DNA of 64,000 nt from Ianthella basta (taxonomy: Eukaryota > Porifera > Demospongiae > Verongiida > Ianthellidae), in the NCBI GenBank assembly GCA_964019415.1, contig OZ025890.1, positions 909,458 through 973,457 of the forward strand. Direction: 5' to 3'. Shown here in pieces: positions 55,051 to 64,000 of the stretch (position 1 is the stretch's first letter; the number at the start of each line of letters is the position of its first letter). The notes under the pieces are model-generated. The model had not been told where the DNA came from, did no database searches, and saw nothing but the letters and a program-made list of their open reading frames with translations. The translations under genes were made by a program, and so were the position numbers.

Positions 55051-58000
55051 ATGGAGCTGCGGGCGCGGGCCCTAATTGTCCTTCTGTCGCTTGTTGGGTG
55101 TGCCACAGGACAGCTTAGTTTTTGTCCTTCAGGTTGTGATTGCTTATTTCATCCTCTCGTCCACTGCGACATGATGGTCAGCGGCTTTCCAGTCTTTGCA
55201 GCAGAAGACAAGCCAACAATTCAGGACCTGTAAGCCTCTACACTGAGCGGCGTGTACTGTCAAGCGTGTAGCTGCATGCATCAAGCGTATTTCTCTTCAT
55301 GTGCTTAATGGTATTTGAGCTTCATGTTATACATCTTCTATAAAGTCATTGATCAACTCTGTACTCTATTTTGTCAAGCATTAATAGCATTCAATAGTAG
55401 TAATCACTTTAATCAACCTTTCTGGACTCATCTTTTATTTGTAAATCTGTGTACCCATGTGGTTGTGGCTGTCCCTGTACTGTCAGGACCTGCACAGAAA
55501 CCCACTTATGTGGATGCTGCATTCCTTTCATCCAGCACACCATGCTTGCAACCACATGTCTTTATGTTCATCTGTATGTGCACATAATGGCATATACTTG
55601 TCTCCCCTCCCCCCCCCTCCCCCCCCCCCCACACACACACATACACACCTACCTGGTTTTTGCTTTCTTCCCATAGCTTCATCGCGGGTGGATCTGTGTC
55701 ATCCATTAACCGCTCCACCCTGGTTAACTATACCGGCCTGACAAGTCTGGATATCAGGTCTACAGGGTTGCAGTCCATTGCAGCCAATGCATTTGTGGAC
55801 CTTCCGGCATCGGCAACGCTGTGAGTGGTGGCTTGGGGAGTTGAGACGAATGTGTACTGATGCAGTGATACAGTGTGCTACAGTACGATGACTGCACATA
55901 CTTACCTCTAAGATGATGTATGCACATATTGTATGTTTGGCTTATTGTGCATTCACGCAGCAAACATGTGCTATAACTGCAGTGGTACAACACTTTAACC
56001 AAGACCTTTGTGGTCAAAATATTGCACTACTTCAAGTTTGCACGTTTGCTGCATGAACGCTCAATAGTGTTACTCCCTATCCGAAGCCACAGCAATAAGC
56101 CTCTATGATGTCATTGGCTAGTAGAGTTGGGTGTCTATGCCCAGTCACACTGAATTACGAATGTGAACAAGTATGTACATACAAAATGACATGTACGTGC
56201 ATTGCACCTTGTGCACTTGCCTATTTCCAGGAACTTTGATGGAAATGAACTGACAGAGTTAGTCTCTGACACATTTGCTGGCACAAACATTCGGTCTGTG
56301 TCCCTGTCCAATAACAGGATAGCTATGATTGCACCAGGAGCTTTTGCTGGCATACGGGCCTTTGGTACCATTAACCTGGTGGGTAACAATCTGGAAACTA
56401 TATCAGAAGGAGTGTTTACCTTGAGCTACCGCAATTTGTAAGTGAAGTCCTTATTACATGCACTTGCTGTGTATTATTCCACTTGCTATTATCTCACTTG
56501 CTATTATCTCACTTGCTATTATTCCACTTGCTATTAATCCACTTGCTATTATCTCACTTGCTGTTATTCCACTTGCTGTTCAACGCTATCATTTTCCTTT
56601 GGCTTGCTAAATGTAGGTTACTGGAGAGCAACCCATTTGTCTGTGACTGCCGTTTACGATGGCTTCCCAGCTATATAGCCACATTTGCCCCATTCCAATT
56701 TACTGGTGTCTGTAGTGAGCCCAGTGTCATTGCAGGGGCGAGCCTGGACAACCTGACACTTGACCAGCTTCTCTGCCAGTGTGATCCTCCTTGTGTGGAG
56801 GGTGTGTGTAACACCACAGTCGGTGTGTGTGAGTGTAGTGAGGGCTGGATGGGGGAGGCATGTGACATGCCATGTCCTAGTGACACTTACGGACAGAACT
56901 GTCAGTTTAGCTGTCAATGCGTCAACAGTGACATGCCTTGTCATCATGTCAATGGAACCTGCTTTTGCAACCCGGGCTATACTGGTGATAGATGTGAGGA
57001 AAGTGAGTTTGTACTACATTCTTAATCTCATCAGTATGTCTACACAGTATTATTATTATAACACTTACCTGACTGTTGCATACTTTAGGTTGCAGTGAAG
57101 GGTTCTTTGGGGACAACTGCAGGGAGGTGTGCCTGTGTCAGAACGGTGCTGCATGTCACTTTGTCACTGGGGAGTGTACCTGCACTATTGGCTGGAACGG
57201 GACCTACTGTGACCAGCGTGAGCATATGCTGCCAAACTCGGACACTGTGTATTTAATAAAATCCCTCTATTTGTGATGCCACTAGTCTTGTTCCTGGTGC
57301 AGTAGGCCCACTCACTGTCTGTTTCGCCTACCGCCTGCTCCTGCAGCCTGTGACCAGGGGTTCTATGGACTGGGGTGCACTGAAGTGTGCATGTGCGATG
57401 AGACGGGGTTCTGTGACCCAATGAATGGGACGTGTACATGTGAACCAGGCTACTTCGGGGCAGACTGCACACATAGTGAGTCTCTTGCTGCACACACGCA
57501 CACCACATGGGCATGCCAACATCTCTGCACACGTTGCACAAGCACACCAGCACTCTCACATTGCACAAGCACACCAGCACTCTCACATTGCACAAGCACA
57601 CCAGCATTCTCACATTGCACAAGCACACCAGCACTCTCACATTGCACAAGCACACCCGCACCCTCACATATTGCACAAGCACACCAGCACTCTCACATAT
57701 TGCACAAGCACACCAGCACGCTCATATATTGCACAAGCACACCCGCGCCCTCACATATTGCACAAGCACACCAGCACCTCTGCACATTCAATTCATGCGC
57801 ATGAGGGAACACATGCACACATTGACATTCTCATAGTCAACTGCACACATTTTCATTTACACTGGACATTCCACCACCATGTCTTCTGTGTACCCGTTGT
57901 TCACTGTCTCTTTTGCAGACTGCTCAGCTGCTTCTGAGTGTGCTACTGTCAATAGGGAGCCCTGCTCACTGACCACACCGGAGAACACCTGTGGACCCTG

Positions 58001-60082
58001 TCTCTCAGGGCATTTGGGAACATCTGGATTTGGCACTGACTTGTGCACTTGTAAGCCAATGCCTGCTATGTCACGTGTATTGCAGTGTTCTCTCTAGGTT
58101 GTTTTGAAGGGTACAGAACCCTTCTAGATACACAAACTCCTTGAGGCTATAAACATGGTACTGTACCCTCCTGAATGATACCACTGGTCATGTGGCATAG
58201 GCATGCATTCTGTGCCATGAGGCTCTCAATGCATCCCCCCTACTGTGCTGTGCAGAGGAAGCTGACACCCTCTCCCACACTCCATCATCCACTAGCCAGT
58301 CCTCACATGACTAGCGGTCCAGCACACCCTTCTTAATCTTTATTCAGGGGAGAACATTGCTGTTTCCCCCCCACCCCCACCTGCCCCCCACCTGTCCCCC
58401 TCCTGTCCTCCTCCACCTTTCCCCTGCCTGTCCCCTCACCTGTCCCCTCACTTTACCCCCTTTTTCCTTCACCTGGTCCCTCCTACCTGTCCCACCCACA
58501 TATCCCTCTGTCCCCTCCTGTCTTCCCCATCTCCCCTGTCCCCCATTCTCTCCTGTCCCACCCACCTGTATTCCCCACCTGTCCCCTTTCCCCTTCACAT
58601 GCCCCTTCTCCACCTGCTCCATCCACCTGTCCCACACACCAGTCCCCCCATCTGTTTCACACATCTGTCTCACCCACATGTCCCCCTCCTGTCCCCCCAC
58701 ATCCCCCCCTGTCCCCCATATTCCCCAGTGAACTTCACCAGGGAATATGGCATCCCCGGTGAAGTTCACTGGGGTACTAGATGCCCAATGCACCGGGGAA
58801 AATGGCAATGTAGGTGAACTTCACTGGGGAAAACGGCATCCCCTGCAAACATTGGGCATCTAGTACCCCAGTGAATTCTAACAGGAATATGGCATCCCCT
58901 GCAAACATTGGGCATCTGGTACCCCAGTGAACTTCACCAGGGAAAACGGCATCCCCTGCAAACATTGGGCATCTGGTACCCCAGTGAATTCTAATGGGAA
59001 TATGGCATCCCCTGCAAACATTGGGCATCTGGTACCCCAGTGAACTTCACCGGGAATATGGCATCCCCTGCAAACATTGGGCATCTGGTACCCCAGTGAA
59101 TTCTAACGGGAATATGGCATCCCCTGCAAACATTGGGCATCTAGTACCCCAGTGAACTTCACCAGGGAATATGGCATCCCCTGCAATCATTGGGCATCTG
59201 GTACCCCAGTGAACTTCACCAGGGAATATGGCATCCCCTGCAATCATTGGGCATCTGGTACCCCAGTGAACTTCACCAGGGAATATGGCATCCCCTGCAA
59301 ACTTTAGGTATTTGGTACCCCAGTGAACTTCACCGGGGAATATGGCATCCCCTGCAAACATTGGGCATCTGGTACCCTAGTGAACTTCACCGGGGAATAT
59401 GGCATCCCCGGTGAAGTTCACTGGGGTACTAGATGCCCAATGCACCGGGGAATATGGCAATGTAGGTGAACTTCACTGGGGAAAACGGCATCCCCTGCAA
59501 ACATTGGGCATCTGGTACCCCAGTGAACTTCACCTGGAATATGGCATCCCCTGCAAACATTGGGCATCTGGTACCCCAGTGAACTTCAGGGAATGCTCCC
59601 TGGTGAAGTTCACTTGGGTACCAGATCCCCAATGTTTGCAGTGTGCATAAAATCCCTTGGGGGGGGGGGGGTGGCTACCGGATGCCCACTGTCCCCCTGT
59701 GCCCCCCACCTGTTCGCCACTGTTCCCCAATTGTCCCCCACCTGTTCCCCACTTCCCCCAACCTATACCCCCATTGTCCCCCCCCCCCCCTCTCTTGCCA
59801 CATCTATCATATTGATCATATATGCAATTCCATCTCAGTATAACGCAATAGGAGTGGATGAACATTTTTCATTTACATTTCTTCTTCCTTCCTTGTAGCT
59901 TGTGTTAGAGCACCAGAAGCATTCTGTGCTGGTCTAAACCGTGAGCCATGCTCTGTCCAGGCAGACACCTGTGGTCCTTGCTACACACGACACGTCACTG
60001 CCAGTGGTGTGGGGATAGATACCTTCAGTAATGAGATTTGTTTTGGTGAGTGAGTGTGTGTGTGTGTGCGTGTGTGTGTGTT

Positions 60083-60150
<68 letters not shown>

Positions 60151-61589
60151 GCATACAGTATTAGTTGTTGTCCTCTTTGACTGGCAGATCCTTGTTTGGA
60201 TGGTGTGATGAATTATGACGAAACTGATGTGGATTGTGGTGGACCATTGTGCCGACCATGTGGCAGCCGTCAGGTATGCACATACACATTACACATTACA
60301 CACACACACACAATTGTATGAGGACAGTAGGGAGTTTTGTATGACATTGTAGTGAGAGTCTTGTCACAGTTGTGTGCGAGATTCTACTGAGAGTGCACTT
60401 GTAACATGTCAATCTCTGTTTCTATTTGTGTTATAGACTTGTGCCTTGGACGCTGACTGTGGAGCAGAGGGGGCTTGCTTAGGTGTCTTTGAGCTGCCCT
60501 CTGGAATACCATATGGATATAATGTGGATGATGTACAGACATGCAGTGAGTAGGAGTGTACATGCACGTTCACACACAAATACCCACACAATGTATGTAT
60601 GTACACATGTGCACGTGTTATAGAATAGAATGATTATTAGAGTGACCACAGCATGAGGATCAGAGGCTGCTCAGACAAGGTTGGCTTACTGGTCACTTAA
60701 TAAGAACTACTTGCAGGTATAAGTGGATAGGTGAATGTACATAGTGACTACATTAATTGATGCATAAGGGATATGGTTGTATTGTGTATATAGGTGTCTC
60801 ACGTCTGTCACTCAGTACTGTACATAGAGAGTGTGTGTATGTACCTGTCTTTCCTTTCAGCTAATGCTACACTTGTGGCAGAGACAGTGTTGGTGAGGAT
60901 TAGGGTGAGTCAGTGAACACACACATAACTAGTTGCCATATGTACAACACGATGGGCATTTATGCATACGTAATCACATATCGTATGAATGTGTGTCCAG
61001 AATACATTTTTGGAGAGGTTTGCACTGCCAGGCGTCAGTGGTCTGGAGGAATACAACCGTTATATGGAGCAGCTCCGGAATGAGTTGGAATACCAGTTTC
61101 AGGTATGTGTCTGTCTGTCTGTGGGTGGGTGGGTGAGTGTGATGAACCAGCATGTAAGCCACTGGCCATTTGCTGTGACGAGGCTGTTGTATTTGCATGT
61201 CCTCCTCAGTCACCTGGTGCTATCCAGTCAGCTGCTGTGACTGCGGTGGGTACCAGACCGGGACAGTACCTGTACCAGGTGAGTGAGGCTCTCTACACTC
61301 AACACTGCTACGTATGTTGCTGATACATACATATAGAACAAGATGTCTGCCGGCAGTGATGCTTTCTAACAAGTAACAAAGCATCTATCATATATCCGTG
61401 TTTAACAGTTCTTGTCTACATCAGCCAACTCTTCCTCCATGCTAGGTTGATGTTACCTTACAACCTGGCTTGTCAGAGCAGGAGGCAGAGGATACGTATC
61501 GGAAGATTGTAGCCAACGTTCACAGCGGCAAATTAAAGGGCACAACAGTCTTCACCAAAGAGAATAGGAAAGCACTGTTTAACTTTTGA
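55051..61589 (+). CDS. Secreted LRR-EGF-Cys-rich protein (14 exons)
   Basis: Exons 55051-55229, 55677-55820, 56231-56437, 56617-57002, 57089-57217, 57347-57475, 57919-58050, 59899-60045, 60188-60273, 60437-60545, 60861-60904, 61001-61102, 61210-61278, 61446-61589. They sum to 2007 bp, an exact multiple of 3 (668 residues). Domains in order: signal peptide (ALIVLLSLVGCATG); LRRNT-like CPSGCDCLFHPLVHC; about four leucine-rich repeats (LTSLDIRSTGLQSI, IRSVSLSNNRIAMI); LRRCT (NPFVCDCRLRWLPSYI); laminin/Scavenger-type EGFs. Two paired Cys modules follow (NREPCS...TCGPC occurs in both), then LDGVMNYDETDVDCGGP with LCRPC, and an alpha/beta C-terminal part ending KENRKALFNF. No transmembrane segment is visible, so it is probably secreted. 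It is divergent from SPT6. Confidence 0.87.
56470..56580. repeat. Short tandem repeat in an LRR-gene intron
   Basis: Repeats of about 16 bp with the core tccacttgctattat or tctcacttgctattat, roughly seven copies. Confidence 0.75.
57530..57785. repeat. 27/30-bp minisatellite in an LRR-gene intron
   Basis: Tandem units of ttgcacaagcacaccagcac plus tctcaca; later units gain an extra tat. Lengths are multiples of three, which explains the open frames across it. It lies in the intron after exon 57347-57475. Confidence 0.85.
58345..59640. repeat. Pyrimidine-rich tract and ~57-bp complex repeat in an intron
   Basis: 58345-58735 is C/T-rich with many cacctgtcccc-type units. From about 58736 to 59640 there are roughly 15 copies of a ~57-bp unit containing ggcatcccctgcaaacattg, ggcatctggtaccccagtga and acttcaccgggg. 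Some copies are in inverted orientation (near 58756-58800, 59405-59445 and 59598-59635). It lies within the 1.85-kb intron 58051-59898, the longest in this gene. Confidence 0.85.
60053..60150. repeat. (GT)n tract immediately after a donor
   Basis: About 95 bp of GT repeat with a few interruptions begins a few bases after the donor of exon 59899-60045 (gtgagtgagtgtgtg). It is the same repeat-at-donor arrangement seen in SPT6. Confidence 0.85.
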
Positions 61590-61889
61590 ACCTATCTATC
61601 TTTGACTGTTCACTGTTTTTATGTATTGTTTTTTTGTATGACTAATTGTATGTGTGCATGTAATATATGACCAGATAATTCTTTTGTACTTACTGTACAC
61701 GAACAGAGAGGCTCAGTATCTCATCTGTATCACATCTTGCTGTCTCATATGTCTCAAGCTGCATTTTGCCATTCACATGCATATGATTCTAGCCCAACAG
61801 TCATGCTTCACACACATTCACTCCTGGCCCATGACAGCTTCATGTTCTCTCCCACCATTATACACATATATACATACATACATAAACAT

Positions 61890-61895
61890 AATAAA
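61890..61895 (+). terminator. Probable polyadenylation signal of the LRR-EGF gene
   Basis: AATAAA at 61890-61895, 300 bp past the stop codon and about 70 bp before the stop codon of the convergent minus-strand gene. The two 3' ends may overlap. Confidence 0.5.
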
Positions 61896-61965
61896 GACTG
61901 CAGCTTGGCAGTATGTACATGGATGCCACACAGTGATATTTGTTGATGTAATAATGCAGTAGAGA

Positions 61966-64000
61966 CTATAGATGTTGTTTCTGTCTTACTTTTAGTCTAT
62001 TTTGGTCCACCTTCATCAGCCTGCTCTTCCATGCGTCCAGGAAGAAGGGATCAGATCCAGGGTCCCCCCTCCGCTTTTTCCTGCAGTAATAGTAGGCACA
62101 TGAGAGTGAACCAGTTGTACTGAGCATGGTGGAAGGTCATGCCAATAAGAGATCAATAGTGTGCGGTGGACTATTGTATACATCATCATTCTTACACTTA
62201 GCGTATACACCAGCAATGGCATTATTGCATACCCGTTTATGGGTTGTTCTTTGTAGCAGATGGTCTTGGCAGTGCCAGTCCGTGAGCTCCTCCTGGTTTG
62301 AGTGTCTGCTGTATGTGGGAGCAACGATGAATCGCTCTGTCACCAGATACAAGTTATATTAGGCATGTGCACCTCCACTGTCATGTCGAGTACTCACCAT
62401 TGACTTGCATGTCTGTTAGTACCTCTCGCTCTCGCATTTGAAGGGAGGCTCTCTGTGGAATTGCCGATCGACCTCGTTTTCTGGAAGGGGAATCACTTTT
62501 TGGAGTCTCTGGCCGGTTCTTGCCCCCTTTGAGGGAACAGGACATGCCTCTGCCTGTTCTCCCCTTTATCTGGGGCACATCCAATAAGGGCAGCACAAGA
62601 GGTCTTGTACATGTGTGCCCCACACTGGCAACATCCTCCAGTGCAGTGTTATGTTCCCCCATTGCATTCGTCTTCGCTTGACCTGATGTGGGTATCTCTT
62701 GGTGGACTACAACTTCTGCTAGGTGTTGGGCATGCAAGGCAGTGTCCTCACAGATGGGGGATGGCAATGAAGTGCTGAGGTCAACCAGATCTAGAGTTGT
62801 CATGGGAACCTACGTATAAAAATGTCAGCATATTAATAACTAGTAGCATTGTACATATAATAGAAATTAATTGCACATGTTAATGAATGTCAGCAATAAT
62901 GTCATGCACTCAACTGTAGATTGCAATGTCCTACATGCTGGTACAAGCTGCTCACCACTGCAGTGTCAGGGCCCCAGGGCCGGCTGTGCGTGCTGTTGGT
63001 AATATCTGTTAGAGCTCTACTCCCCTGCAGTGATGAGCATGTAACATTGGTCAATTCGCCGTAAAACGTGATACTGGCACAGCCACGTCAGGTGTGTTGA
63101 TAGCCACCCACCATCTGTGCTCCACTGCTCTTCTTTGCTTTTGAACTAGTCACTGCTCTCCTGTCTAAGCTGCAATACCAATGTGTGTTGGAGTCACTGT
63201 CATGAATAGTGTACATAATGGGTTCTCTACTGTCAGTGGTACTAGCTAATCTGTAGAGATGTGACCCTTGCAGTGCATGACGTTGTGTGTACATTAAGCA
63301 TGAACCTTTCAGCATTCTCCAGTCTGTTGGCCTGCCCGCTGTGCTTTTCAGTCTGACCACCTGAACTGGGCTGGGTTCTCAATCTAGCTCCCATACCTAC
63401 AGAGAGCACAAATATCAACGCCAGAACAAATACACATGACAAGGCCACAATATGCAATTTTATCAATAATACCTGTCAATGTGGTAGTTTCAAGTTGCTC
63501 CTCAATGTCTCGCAGTATGCTCTCCATGTTATGATCACTCCCCAAGGGCAAATCGGGAGAAGGTTCACAGTAGGAATCAGCTGCAGTGGCACTCTCACTG
63601 CTGTCAATAGTTGATGGGACAAGGGGGCTGCATGAGCCAAAGTCATATGGGTATGCCGACGGCTCTGTACCACTATTAGGCAAATCTGATGGAGTCTTGC
63701 AATAGTTGGCAGGTTCAGGACCACTTCTTCTTCTTATAGGCCATTGCAGATCTGATAGCCTTCGAACAGGCCATTGGAAGCTATTCAGTTTCATCTGGCT
63801 CTTCTGTTGCCGTAGTTGCTTCATTTGTCTTCCCATTGACCCTGCTGCTGGGAGCTGTGGAGTTACAGCTTGCTTGTAAGTGGGATACTGCTCAGGAGGA
63901 TGGTGATGAGTGACACGAGCAGGGGATTCAGGAGACTGGCTCAGTAGATGGGATTTGCCTGCATCCTTGTTCACCCTTCTGCTGCTGAGTGGTTTGTGTG
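61966..64000 (-). CDS. Unrecognised Ser/Pro-rich basic protein (5' partial)
   Basis: Exons in order: 63473-64000 (open to the edge), 63306-63396, 63112-63169, 62956-63024, 62398-62809, 62198-62336 and 61966-62080. Phases chain and the stop is at 61966-61968. The first part is rich in Pro, Gln and Ser (PPEQYPTYKQAVTPQLP, then MKQLRQQKSQMKL) with a repeated QWPVRR / QWPIRR motif and ILRDIEEQLETTTL. The middle has KSDSPSRKRGRS. The last exons read ERFIVAPTYS and KKRRGDPGSDPFFLDAWKSRL. Basic clusters and low-complexity composition suggest a nuclear regulatory protein, but I do not recognise the family. The 62198 donor was chosen for phase and is the weakest call. Confidence 0.6.

Noticed and set aside
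61966-62336. Minus-strand gene as a KANSL1/MSL1 (PEHE domain) or CRTC family member
   Set aside because: The basic C-terminal exons superficially suggested these, but I could not match their conserved motifs, so no family is assigned.

Overview
The window looks like gene-dense nuclear DNA of an animal. Introns are mostly 60-300 bp with GT-AG ends, and extracellular domains are encoded by phase-1 exons. DOMON, EGF, GAIN/GPS, LRR and collagen-like modules are present, and there is heavy (CA)n and minisatellite content. Together with the collagen-like family at 36.8-51.7 kb, this suggests a sponge or another early-branching marine invertebrate. That assignment is inference; no bacterial, viral or organellar gene was seen.

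Layout. (1) 481-25732, plus strand: one very large modular receptor gene, cut by the left edge. I read 5 DOMON domains, 37 EGF exons, Thr/Pro linkers, a hormone-receptor-like (HormR) module, a GAIN domain with an intact GPS cleavage motif, one transmembrane helix and a short cytoplasmic tail. Parts of it are recent tandem duplications including introns, and at least three insertions sit in its introns. (2) 54925-26488, minus strand: a complete SPT6 (SUPT6H) histone chaperone/elongation factor gene. I resolve 34 exons summing to 4923 bp, an exact multiple of 3 (1640 codons plus stop). (3) 36803-51738, plus strand: six tandem intronless genes nested in a 16-kb SPT6 intron. Each encodes a secreted collectin/ficolin-like protein with signal peptide, short Gly-X-Y helix, coiled-coil-like neck and a large Cys-rich globular domain. 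Five are open; the sixth is frameshifted. (4) 55051-61589, plus strand: a secreted LRR-EGF-Cys-rich protein (14 exons, 2007 bp), divergent from SPT6 with only 125 bp between start codons. (5) 61966-64000, minus strand: the 3' part of an unrecognised Ser/Pro-rich basic protein gene, cut by the right edge.

The receptor gene and SPT6 converge tail to tail; SPT6 and the LRR gene share a divergent promoter region. The likely themes are extracellular recognition/adhesion (regions 1, 3, 4) around a housekeeping transcription gene. The most unusual items are the nested collectin-like array with signs of gene conversion, and the DOMON-EGF-GAIN-single-TM receptor. Exon coordinates were placed by eye from splice signals and reading phase and should be good to a few bases.
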